A program made the translations under genes and the position numbers. A stretch of DNA of 64,000 bases from Actinomucor elegans (lineage: Eukaryota; Mucoromycota; Mucoromycetes; Mucorales; Mucoraceae), in assembly GCA_026027325.1 (NCBI GenBank), contig JAMSLZ010000019.1, positions 1 through 64,000 of the forward strand. Direction: 5' to 3'. Positions 10,005 to 18,886 of the stretch are shown here, one piece after another (position 1 is the stretch's first letter; each line of letters opens with the position of its first letter). Under the pieces are notes generated by a model. It ran no database searches, was not told the DNA's origin, and saw only the letters and a list, made by a program, of their open reading frames with translations.

Positions 10005-11455
10005 ATGACAATTGAAATAGAGGAACTATTAGAAAATGAATATGAAGAGATTAAAACAAATTATTGGAAATTTTTAGATAATACATATAAATCTAATATT
10101 GAAAAACAATATCATAGAAGTAAAATAGGAAATTTTATTAACATTCAAAATATAAAAAAAGAATTATATGAACTATTAGGTGCAATTCCTATATTTGTAT
10201 TTTTAACAGAAATTTGTAGTAAAATTAAAATGCCATCACCAGTATATAATGTAGAAAAAGGAATTTTGATTTTAAAATTATTAGTAGATGGTTGTTCCAT
10301 TAATGATATGAAAATTTATGATGAGAATGATTCTTTTTATAGAATTTATAAATCTGTTTTTATTGATAATATAGATTTTTTAGAAAATTGGGTTAATAAT
10401 ACGATGTTTTATTGTTTTAGCAACAGCATTACTAGATTATTATATAGTAAATTATACAATCCTAAAAATTTTGAACATTGTACATTACTTTTAGATGGAA
10501 GACATAATAGAATAGTAATTGAAGATATTGATTTAAATAAAAAAGATTTATATTCTTATAAATTAAAGAAAAATGCATTAAACACCCAATTTATTATAGA
10601 TTCAGCAGGATATATCATCTATGTTTCAGAATCATTACCATGTAAATTTAATAATGACGATAATATGTTTATTAATAATATAAATTTAATGAAATTTTTT
10701 AAACTGACAGATTGTTTATGCTATGATGGATTATATGAAAATGTATTAGATGAAATTTTAAAAAAATATAATAATGTAGGATTACATATTACAGAAAATA
10801 ACTTTTGTTTTCCAATAAAAAAAGAAAAAAATATTGATTTAGATGTTGATGAATTAAATTTTAATAAACAATTAGGATCATATAGAAGTACCATTGAAAC
10901 TTTTTTTGCAAAATTTTCAAATATATTCAAAAGATTTAGCTACAAAGCCAATGCAAGAATTACAAAAGAAAAAACATATAACATTCAGATTAAATTAGCA
11001 TTAGTTTTATTTAATATCAAAAACTTTGTAGAAAAAAATAATATAGAAGAAAAATCTTATTATAAACTATGGATGGAAAAAGATTTGATTTTTTTGATAC
11101 TATTAAGGATTTTAATATCGAAACTAAATCAATAAAGGCGGTATATAAAAAAGAAAATATAATGAATATGAAAAGTTTACAGGATGATCTTCTAAATAAA
11201 CTTTTATCTGATAATAATTTTAAAATCAGCTTAACTAAAAATAAAATGCAAATTGATAATGATGATAATAATACTAGTACTGATAAAAATGTATATGAGA
11301 TACAATATATAATACAACATAGAAAAATAAATAATGAATATGAATATGAGGTAAAATGGAGAAATTATAAAAAACAAGTAAACAGTTGGATTAAAGAAAG
11401 TGACTTTCAAACAAAAGATATTCTAAAGAATTATTGGGATTCTATCAATGTCTAA
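10005..11455 (+). CDS. PIF/Harbinger-like DDE transposase with C-terminal chromodomain (one -1 shift)
   Basis: The first frame (10005-11135, 376 aa) has an N-terminal helical region (EYEEIKTNYWKFL). A DDE-type catalytic core follows: D164 in LLLDGRHNRI, the segment LKKNALNTQFIIDSAGYII typical of DDE_Tnp_4/Harbinger folds, D241 in CLCYDGLYENV, and E298 in YRSTIETFFAKFSNIFKRF. The ORF then shifts by -1 near the A-run at 11077-11081. The new frame (11069-11455) encodes a linker and a chromodomain (VYEIQYIIQHR, YEVKWRNYK, NSWI) with aromatic-cage positions Y, W and W. The parallel gene at 14267-15440 has the same order, which supports a true fusion. The shift is probably a lost A, although programmed frameshifting is possible. 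The stop codon abuts the right direct repeat. The role would be cutting and joining the element, with the chromodomain binding methylated histone. Assignment to PIF/Harbinger is by motif only. Confidence 0.72.
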
Positions 11456-11856
11456 GAGCAACGTTAAAAATAAAAAAAATAAAAATTAGTTTTTAAATTA
11501 AATAGTGTTTTTTGTAATTATATTTTTTTTTGTTTAACACTTTTTTATTGTAATTTTTGAAAGTTTGGTAATTAACGTAAAAATAAGAAATTGCAATAAT
11601 TATGCAAAACTTATAAAGATTAAACTTTTATATTACTTTTCAATACAATTAAACTTTTTTTTTTCATAATATTTCACACCAGATCGAAACCCTGTTGTGC
11701 GACAATTTTTTTCTTTTAAAATTGATTAAAAAGCACGTCGTAAGTTTTTTAGCAACTTACAACTTGATAAATAAAGAAAACTATATAATTTTAATTTAAT
11801 AATATAAAAATAATTATAATATATATATTAATTATTAATGGTATGTAATGTAGCTC
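11456..11856 (+). repeat. Right 401-bp direct terminal repeat
   Basis: This is the near-perfect copy of 9421-9821. It begins directly after the transposase stop codon TAA at 11453-11455, so it must supply the 3' UTR and polyadenylation signal, as an LTR would. AAA follows it and forms the presumed target duplication. Confidence 0.93.
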
Positions 11857-12622
11857 AAAATAGGTCCAGGGAATGATGGGTAGTACATAGGAATTTGAAA
11901 TTTGAAACACAGCATTTCTTATTTTTTTAAATCCGATATACAAATTTTCGGAGCTCTAGCTCCAAAACTCAGCCCTCCAATAAAAATACAAAATACAAAA
12001 AACGTCCAGGGAATGATGGGTAGTACATAGGAATTTGAAATTTGGAACACAGTATTTCTTGATCTTTTGAATCCGATGTACGAAATTTTGGAGCTGTAGC
12101 TCTAAAACTCAGCTCTCCAATAAAAATACAAGATACAAAAATCGTCCAGGGAATGATGGATAGTATGTAGGAGTTTGAAATTTGGACCATTATTAATTAG
12201 CTTTGTAAGTTTGACTTACAAAAATTCGGAGCTGTAACTGGAAAACTCAGCTCTCCAATAAAGATTACGATTCAAATATTGCAGTCAAAAGCCTGCAATT
12301 TCGATCAAATATATTGTAATCAAGATTTATTCGCTGTCTGTCACCAATTAAGTTAATGTTAAACAGAGTTTATACTCAGCTTGTGCTTTGACAATTTTTA
12401 TCGTCGCTATGGAAATCAATATTTAGCGTAACTAACTTTCATAAACTATCTATCACCGAATGGAAGTCATACTAGAGGAACAGATTATCATAAGCCCTTG
12501 TTAAATCCAGGCGAGCAGTCTTTGACTAACTCTTTTTTTTTTTTTTTGTATGAAGTCTTTGACTAACTTATCCACTATGATGTGAAGTAAAATCCAAAAT
12601 TCAATTTTTTATAAGTGGCCTA
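11857..12622 (+). repeat. Left arm of large inverted-repeat structure: 140-bp tandem units plus degenerate LTR
   Basis: Three tandem units of about 140 bp start at about 11864, 12004 and 12144 (each GTCCAGGGAATGATGG...). After them comes a diverged copy of the inner chromovirus LTR (about 12330-12622), recognisable by ACTCAGCTTGTGCTTTGACA, CATAAACTATCTATCACCGAAT and TCTTTGACTAACT. The complement of the same arrangement lies at 18887-19562, so the two arms are inverted. The LTR copy is cut at about 12622 by another LTR-like repeat. A few open frames in the arm are chance translations of the units. Confidence 0.82.
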
Positions 12623-13133
12623 TGTTAAATAATAGAGACTATTATATGAATAATAACTTATTCATTATTAATCTTATCTTTAGATGAATATATTAATTTA
12701 TATATTTATAACTATTTTATATGCTTATATTTAATTTAAAAATAATAAATTATATATAAATTGATAAATTACTCAAGAAAGCAGTTTTATGTTTATGCAT
12801 AAAGAGGCAGCATTATATTTATGCTTGTCACTATTGACTATTTTTTATATTTTTCAGCTATAAATATGCGCCTCACGGAAGTACTTATGCGTTTATATGT
12901 TTAATATTCATGTCTCAGATGGATATATATATCTGGAATATACGCCTATAACATAACACCTTCTTAAATATTCTCTTCACCGCACTTAGATAGGCATAGT
13001 TATAAAATCTTCATCTTTGCATATATATCCTGGGTATTAAATCACAGTTTCTTTTTTTTTGTATTATTAAAAAAGAACAGTTTCAAAAAGTATTCTTTTT
13101 AGTCTTCTTTAGTATATCATTGGGCAAACAAAA
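12623..13133 (+). repeat. Degenerate copy of LTR family 2
   Basis: It resembles the solo LTR at 22407-22725: TGTTAAATAATAGAGACTATTATATG, GATTCATGTCTCAGATGG-like text, CCTATAACATAACACCTTCTTAA, and AGTCTTCTTTAGTATATCATTG near the end. It is about 190 bp longer because of an internal AT-rich insertion at roughly 12690-12880, and it lacks a clear terminal ACA. No target duplication is visible. Confidence 0.7.
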
Positions 13134-13380
13134 GTTCCATTGCTAAATTAAAACAGAAAAAAAGGAATATTATAAAATGTTTGCATTGTTTCTCTTTATT
13201 TTGTAACAATGAGTCTCGGTTATGATAAATGATTTTATTTAAAATATAAAATAGCAACGACTTTTATATTAAGAAAGTTATACTGTTTCTTTTTCAATGC
13301 TCCAATTTTTCAAACAAGCTTACAATCTTTCATTAACTTCCAATAAATTATAATGAGTATATTTTATATTGTTCCATATA
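13134..13380. other. AT-rich interior of the inverted-repeat structure
   Basis: No coding capacity or recognisable repeat was seen. It ends in the TA target (13379-13380) of the second DD37E element. Confidence 0.5.
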
Positions 13381-13958
13381 CTGTATGCGAAAAAAGGGTT
13401 TCAATGTTTTCCAATTTTGAATATTTCATCATATAAGCAGCTTATAACTCTATAAAACAAACATGTTACTTAGAGAAAGTTGTAGAAGAAATGAAGGGCT
13501 TTCAGATGATATATGCTTTGTTCTTAACAAACAAAAGTTTATTAGTACTTATATAAGTATAAAGTTAAAAAGTAAAAAATTAAGCTTGCTAAAAAGTACG
13601 GAAAAAAAATTAATAATTTGTTTGTTGACCTTTACTTTTTATAACAGTTTCAATTCTACCAGGCATGCTATCAATCTATTTCAGGCAGTCCTCCTTAGTA
13701 AATTTATACCACTCTATATTGATCCTCTTTTCTAGTTCTTCTACAGTATGAGGTTTAGTTGGGTACTGTCCCAAACGGTTTTTCAATTGGTGCCACATAT
13801 GTTCAATTGGGTTCAAATCCGGGCTTTGCGGTGGCCAGTTATAAATTTGGTCCACATTGAACTTGTTTTTGGGAAACAACTTTTTAGCAATAGTTGATCT
13901 ATGAGGAGTCGGCCTTGTCTCGTTGAAAACAAACATGTTTTGAATCCAACTCATAATA

Positions 13959-14190
13959 GAGGGATATCTTTTTTTATATGAATTTAATATATATATTAGT
14001 AGAAAACATAAATATAATGTTGTTTTTTCATGCATAATGGAACAGTTGCCTTCTTGATAATGTTTATTATACAGAATAATCATTTTAATTTATAAAAAAG
14101 GTTATAAAGATATAAAAACTATGGATATATTAAAAAGTTTAAATATATATAGAAAAGATAAAAATGATGTAATGTCTGTATATATCCGTC
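13959..14190 (+). repeat. Left 232-bp direct terminal repeat
   Basis: It begins GAGGGATATC and ends ATATATCCGTC, and is the same sequence as 15970-16201. It lies 76 bp upstream of the ATG of the transposase remnant. Confidence 0.94.
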
Positions 14191-14266
14191 TACTATAATA
14201 ATAATAACAGATTATTACTAATTTTTTTCTCTAATATACAAAAATTGAATTTTCTAACTAATAAAA

Positions 14267-15440
14267 ATGGAAACTATTAATATTAAATATAATTTACTAA
14301 GAGAATATCAAACTTTAACAAATGAATATTGGAAATTTTTAAATTATGGTTTGCCAATTATTAATCAAAAAAAAATATCATACAAAAAGGCCAATTCCTA
14401 TTAATAAAATCAAGGAAATTAAAAAGGTTTTATTTGAGAAGTTGGGAATTATACCAGTTTATTTCTTTTTAGTTACATTGTTTGGTGATGGAAACTATAG
14501 AGGATATAGTTTATATGTGGAGCCAATAATAAATAATTCAGAATTAAATGATTTTAACTTTGTATATCTTATTAGAAAAGATAAAAATATAAATTTAGAT
14601 GATGTTGAATTAAATTATAATGATCAATTTGGTAGTTTTAGATCAAAAATGGAGAAAGTTTTTTCTGATATTGGATTCATATTTCAGAGATTAAATAATA
14701 AAAAATCATTTTTAACATCTAATATAAATATATATAATATACAATTAAAAATTGCATCTGTACTTCTAAATATTAAAAGATATGTAAAATGGACATGTTT
14801 ATGTAACATTATAAATCATGTGATTTATAATTGTGTAACCAAACATTAATTGTTTTAAATAGAAAATAATAAAAATATAAAACACTTTTTAAAAAGTGTT
14901 CTAAATTGTTTTAAGAAGAAAATATAAATTATTAAAAAATGTTGACATGAATGGCAACTTTTTAATTTTTATTATTTTCAAATGACAAACAATTTGATAA
15001 TATTTTTTATATTTTCAGAAAGACAAACAATTAAATAATATAGAACATTACAGTTTTCAATCAAATTGGATGAATGATAACTTTGATTTCGAATATAAAA
15101 ATAATTTAACTAGTAATATAGATAGCTATAGTGCACCTCCAAAATTAAATGATAGAATAAATAATTTAGATAAAATGAAATTGTTACAACATCAATTTTT
15201 AGGATTACAATTATCAAATGTTATAAATGATTTAATAATAATATGGATTTAGAGATAGTTGTAAATGATGATGAAAATATTTATGAGATTGATATTATTT
15301 TAGATCATAAAGGATTAGTAGTTGAAGATAGTTTTTATCTCATAAAATGGAAAAATTACGATAATAGTGAAAATTCTTGGATACATTATACTAAATTTAA
15401 TACTTTTGAATGTATTAATGCTTATTGGAACAGTAAATAA
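14267..15440 (+). pseudogene. Second chromodomain-DDE transposase, internally deleted
   Basis: The N-terminus (ATG 14267; EYQTLTNEYWKFL) matches the start of the gene at 10005. A shift in the A9 run at 14367-14375 moves the reading to the frame that continues to 14783. The protein then jumps from FFLVTLF directly to NLDDVELNYNDQFGSFRS, so the region with the first two catalytic Asp residues is missing and only the Glu segment (SKMEKVFSDIGFIFQ) remains. A probable 235-bp intron (14784-15018, GT...TTTTCAG) separates this from a linker exon. After another shift near 15240 comes a chromodomain (IYEIDIILDHK, YLIKWKNYD, NSWIHY) ending at 15440. The chromodomain being kept in both families argues that the fusion is ancestral. 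This copy cannot catalyse transposition. Confidence 0.78.
14784..15018 (+). other. Probable intron of the second chromodomain transposase
   Basis: Removing GTAAAA...ATTTTCAG joins the protein with the right spacing relative to its paralogue (IKRY to KDKQLNNIE, against IKNF to EKNNIEE). The copy at 10005 lacks this intron. It could instead be a small insertion, since it contains the palindrome ACACTTTTTAAAAAGTGT. Confidence 0.6.
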
Positions 15441-15499
15441 GTAATATTTTCGGAATAAATATCAATGTTGAAAAAAATATTACAATATTAAATACAACT

Positions 15500-15802
15500 T
15501 TATTTAAAATCCCATATTTCTTTAATACTAATATAACCTTTTCTGAGAAACCATGATTTGAAATATGTTTTTCTAATTTCTTCTGTACTTTTCAATGTTG
15601 TTTTTATAACTAAATTTGCATGTACATTTGTATTATTATCACAAAAATCATAAAATGGACCACTATATAAAATATCTTCAATATTCTTAATGTTTTTAAT
15701 CCAAAATAATATTTTCTTGCTTAAAATTTCAAATTTTTTTCCATTAACGTCTTTTTTTTCAGGATCGAGTGTCAATACAACAGCGTAATAATGATATGTC
15801 AT
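15500..15802 (-). CDS. Small antisense ORF in element copy 2, unknown
   Basis: This open frame of about 100 residues (start 15802, end 15500) lies on the opposite strand between the chromodomain gene and the right direct repeat. It reads MTYHYYAVVLTLDPEKK... and later NVHANLVIKT and YFKSWFLRKGY. PIF/Harbinger elements often carry a second gene, usually Myb/SANT-like, but no such tryptophan pattern is seen here. It vaguely recalls small Rep-type endonucleases (a strand LTLD, a VHxN strand, a later YxxxW/K helix), but only one histidine is present, so I make no assignment. Composition in the AT-rich setting is compatible with a real protein. Confidence 0.4.
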   Translation of the reverse strand: MTYHYYAVVLTLDPEKKDVNGKKFEILSKKILFWIKNIKNIEDILYSGPFYDFCDNNTNVHANLVIKTTLKSTEEIRKTYFKSWFLRKGYISIKEIWDFK

Positions 15803-15969
15803 TGTAAAAAGATTAAATGTTTTTTTTTGTAAATATATAATAGAATATGTCAATATTTATATTTTTTTTACAAGATATTTTTAGAAATACCAAGAAATTT
15901 ATTTTTGTAATGTTCATGTGATTATTTTTAATTAATATAACAACTTTGTATTCCCTATGCCCTATAGAA

Positions 15970-16201
15970 GAGGGATATCTTTTTTTATATGAATTTAATA
16001 TATATATTAGTAGAAAACATAAATATAATGTTGTTTTTTCATGCATAATGGAACAGTTGCCTTCTTGATAATGTTTATTATACAGAATAATCATTTTAAT
16101 TTATAAAAAAGGTTATAAAGATATAAAAACTATGGATATATTAAAAAGTTTAAATATATATAGAAAAGATAAAAATGATGTAATGTCTGTATATATCCGT
16201 C
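15970..16201 (+). repeat. Right 232-bp direct terminal repeat
   Basis: Same sequence as 13959-14190. It is followed by ATA and then the DD37E element resumes with GTCTAAGG. Confidence 0.94.
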
Positions 16202-17289
16202 ATAGTCTAAGGTATCTTTAAATGATGACTGAAGTATTTCAACGTACAAAGATGAATTTATCGAGCCTTCAATGATTGTAGTACCATAACCAGGGCCTTT
16301 CGCTGTTATACAAGTTCAAAACATGACACTACCCCCTTCCTACTGAATTTGGAGATCTAAATAGTGAGGGCGAACAACATCATTTAGCTGAGACCAATAG
16401 TACTTAATACCGTCTGAAGCCCAAATGTTAACCTTTGTTTTGTCTGAAAATATCCACTTACGCCAGTTGTCCTTGGCTAACACCCTATGTTGTTTAGCCC
16501 ACGCAAGTCGCTTTTTTCTATTGCTTTCGGAGATGAAATCAGACTCTTGCTTTCTTTTTGCTTTGAAGCCCATAGAATGAAGCATTAACTAAATGTTCCT
16601 GATTGTCATATTAATTCCAACTGAAATAAGATAAGCCTTTATATCTTGTGGTGATTTGAATTGACCAGCTTTCATCTTATTTCGAATCTATTTCTTTGTT
16701 GTATTGCTTATTGAACATGGCCTTCCAGTGATAGCAGGCTTCGTAGTAGGAAAAAACTTTGCTTTATATCTACTAATAGTGGCTAGAGAAATATTTGGTA
16801 GTTGTTTCTGGATTCTTGAGTATGGAGTGTTTGTTGACAACAGTGACTTGAGAGTGTCTTGCTTATCTTTAGTAATAGAACGAATCATGATGTTAATTTT
16901 TTTATAAAAAAAAAAGTGATGAAAATATTCAATTTGGACAGGACGAGCCAGCTTCTTTTATTCTTTATTTTAATTTTCCTATTCATAAAGAACGTCCCAT
17001 TGTTTTGGAACATGTTTTAAATTTCTTCGATAGCTCAATTTAAAATAATTTTATGCGACGCTAAGTAATGACGAATTTTGAAAAATCAAAAAATCAAAAA
17101 TTCTCAAATTCGCCTTAGCTCCGTAGTGTTAAATAGAGTTCGCAATAAAGGAAAACCTATAGGAAAAAAGGCCAAAGTTTTAGCCCTCTATTGATACTAA
17201 CATCAACCGCATAGTTTTATTTTAGACAGCTGTGTAAAGAGAAAAAGGTTAATTTATAAAACATTGAAACCCTTTTTTCGCATACAGTA

Positions 17290-17712
17290 TTTAACAATTT
17301 CTTTTTTCTATCTAACAAGTTGTATTTTGAGTAATTTATTAAAAATAAAATCGTTTATATATTCACATTTCTTGAAGCGTTAAGGGTAAAACAAAATTTC
17401 TCCTCTAAAATAACGTGACTTGCTTCGAAAAAAACCTTTTCAGGGGGGCTGTAAGAATGAAACCTCCCTTTTCCCCTTTGCAAACTTTTTTAATGTAAGT
17501 AGATTTCGTTTAGAATAAAAACAAAAATGCTACTTAGCTTTGCCTTTTTATTTTTTTCTATTGATTACGATTGCTCTGTTTACGTTGTTATATTTATGAA
17601 ATATACATCATTTATGTGTGCTTTTGTTTCACGATTTTATTTTACGACAAATTTGGATTCATTTCGCTTCGTTTGACACACATGCAACAATGAAACTATT
17701 TATGTTTCCTTG
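17290..17712. other. Unassigned AT-rich interior of the inverted-repeat structure
   Basis: No coding region recognised. It includes a short G-run (GGGGGG near 17443) and pyrimidine tracts. Confidence 0.5.
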
Positions 17713-18160
17713 TGATCTCAACAATTTTGAAAAATTGCAACATAATCTTGACAATCTGTTCACAATTTCAACGCAATCTCGACATCTGCACACATTTGCA
17801 ATATAATCTCGACATTTATTCTCAATTTTAACGCAATCTTGACATTTGTACACATTTGCAATATAATCTTGACATTTGCTCACATTTGCAATATAATCTC
17901 GACATTTATTTTCAATTTTAACGCAATCTTGACAATTGCACACATTTGCAATATAATCTTGACATTTATTCACAATTTTAACGCAATCTTGACATTTGCA
18001 CACATTTGCAATATAATCTCGACATTTATTTTCAATTTTAACGCAATCTTGACATTTATTCTCAATTTCAACATAATCTTGACATTTATTACCAATTGTA
18101 ACGCAATCTCGACATTTTTATGCAATTGAACCGCAATCTCGACATTTGGTTTTCATTTCA
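17713..18160 (+). repeat. 30-bp tandem repeat array, about 14-15 units
   Basis: Units of about 30 bp follow the pattern AATCT(T/C)GACATTT...CAATTT(T)AACGC, alternating with a variant ending ACATTTGCAATAT. Units alternate in a higher-order pattern. The minus-strand frame across the array (a CQDCVKI-type peptide repeat) is a by-product of a period divisible by three. Confidence 0.9.
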
Positions 18161-18215
18161 ATAACTTTTCTTAATTGCGCTTTCTCAATCGTTATAGTTT
18201 GCTTTGGGATTTAAC

Positions 18216-18604
18216 ATGAGCCAATATACCGCTAGAATTGAGCCTCAGCGCCGCAGTAATCGTATTCAAGCTACCGTAGCAAGCTCTCGCATTCAAGCTA
18301 CTCCCCTTTCCACTCAAAATGGTCGTGCACCCTTCCGTTCCCGTCGTCCTGCTTACGGTGATATAATCGAAAATTCTCGACTCATCGCAAATGCTGATGC
18401 CTCATTGAGGTAATATTTCTTATATGATATTTTAATACAATAATTAACCAAGTACAACTTTTAGCCACTTGCTCTCCAATGGCGCATTTGACCGTAGTGA
18501 CTTGATTTGTGGTTACAATGGTTGCTCTTTAGAACTTCAAGAACATACACGTGCCAACAGAAACCAACCATATTATTATAGATGCGTAGGCAGTCTTACT
18601 GGTA
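18216..18604 (+). pseudogene. N-terminal gene fragment with possible zinc ribbon (ISXO2-like?)
   Basis: Exon 1 (ATG at 18216, MSQYTARIEPQRRSNRIQ) ends at about 18409. A 55-bp intron (GTAATATTTC...ACTTTTAG) follows, and exon 2 continues LLSNGAFDRSDLICGYNGC...YYYRCVGSLTG until the MITE-like foldback at 18605 interrupts. The basic, Arg-rich N-terminus and C-x4-C...C pattern recall the zinc ribbon that opens IS1595/ISXO2-type transposases. This is a weak resemblance. It may be the remains of the gene that the inverted-repeat structure originally carried. No continuation was found downstream of the foldback. Confidence 0.4.
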
Positions 18605-18886
18605 GGAGGTCATACAGATACTCGCAATTGTTGTACAATTACTCGTACAGGTTCTGGGTTAGTGGATGACCGGGTGTAATAGAATGTGGTTATACAATAT
18701 GTCTCCGGCATTCCAAATATTTCTAGCCGTTTTAAAAATTGGAAATAGCCATTTAAATGGGTACACATATCCAGAGAACATCACAGCAGCCAAAAATATG
18801 CCCATGAGTAAATACCTGAGGTCATCCACTAACCCAGAACCTGTACGAGTAATTGTACAACAATTGCGAGTATCTGTATGACCTCC
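18605..18886. mobile_element. MITE-like foldback with 67-bp inverted repeats
   Basis: GGAGGTCATACAGATACTCG...GGGTTAGTGGATGACC at the left is repeated exactly in inverse at 18820-18886, with about 148 bp between. No coding capacity of its own. No clear target duplication was found (left flank CTGGTA, right flank CGAGTA). It separates the zinc-ribbon fragment from the right inverted arm. Confidence 0.88.

Larger units (their letters stand above)
9421..11856 (+). mobile_element. Chromodomain-transposase element with direct terminal repeats, copy 1
   Basis: The 2,436-bp element is bounded by two near-identical 401-bp direct repeats (9421-9821 and 11456-11856), which differ only in two homopolymer lengths. 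Each repeat starts GAGCAACGTTA and ends TAATGTAGCTC, a short imperfect inverted pair as in LTRs. The bases AAA at 9418-9420 and 11857-11859 look like a 3-bp target duplication. Removing the element and one AAA restores GTGCAAAATAGG, which matches the partner arm's terminus at 19.56 kb. The interior encodes one transposase with a DDE triad and a chromodomain. DNA transposons are not known to me to carry LTR-like direct repeats, so this may be an undescribed arrangement. Confidence 0.8.
13959..16201 (+). mobile_element. Chromodomain-transposase element with direct terminal repeats, copy 2
   Basis: This 2,243-bp insertion into the DD37E element has identical-looking 232-bp direct repeats at both ends (13959-14190, 15970-16201) and ATA duplicated at 13956-13958 and 16202-16204. 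Each repeat starts GAGGGATAT and ends ATATCCGTC, an 8-of-9 inverted match. It is not the same sequence as copy 1 (the repeats differ and the protein is only moderately similar), so it represents a second family with the same architecture. The transposase is internally deleted. A short open frame lies antisense in the 3' part. Confidence 0.82.
13610..16888 (-). pseudogene. DD37E transposase, copy 2, split and with the same five stops
   Basis: The frame starts at 16888 (MIRSITKDKQDTL) and ends near 13610. The first catalytic Asp (FSDKTKVN) lies right of the insertion and the Glu (LNPIEHMW) lies left of it. The split falls just upstream of the second catalytic Asp (VFNETRPTPH region). That region differs from copy 1 (CFQRDKATPH), because small changes around 13905-13925 have altered the frame here. 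Every stop present in copy 1 is present here too. It is therefore inactive, and shows that already defective copies were mobilised. Confidence 0.85.
13381..17287 (-). mobile_element. Tc1/mariner DD37E element, copy 2, interrupted
   Basis: The same 30-bp inverted termini as copy 1 are flanked by TA (13379-13380 and 17288-17289). Removing the 2.2-kb insertion at 13959-16201 and one ATA leaves about 1.66 kb, the length of copy 1, in the opposite orientation. Differences from copy 1 are few: for example one Asp-to-Asn change in AKDDW, ACATG for ACACG near the 5' region, and short length changes. Confidence 0.94.

Noticed and set aside
11969..12190. Minus-strand frame in the left arm, related frames at 19235-19805
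   Set aside because: They follow the 140-bp tandem units and LTR text, with no protein-like conservation beyond the DNA repeat.
13463..13735. 90-residue frame repeated at 5183-5455 on the other strand
   Set aside because: Antisense shadow of the DD37E transposase C-terminus and element end, and present only because the element is duplicated.
17659..18003. Cys-rich repeated peptide on the minus strand
   Set aside because: It is the translation of the 30-bp tandem array, whose period is a multiple of three.
17713..18160. CRISPR-like array
   Set aside because: Repeats are directly adjacent without unique spacers, and the genome is eukaryotic.
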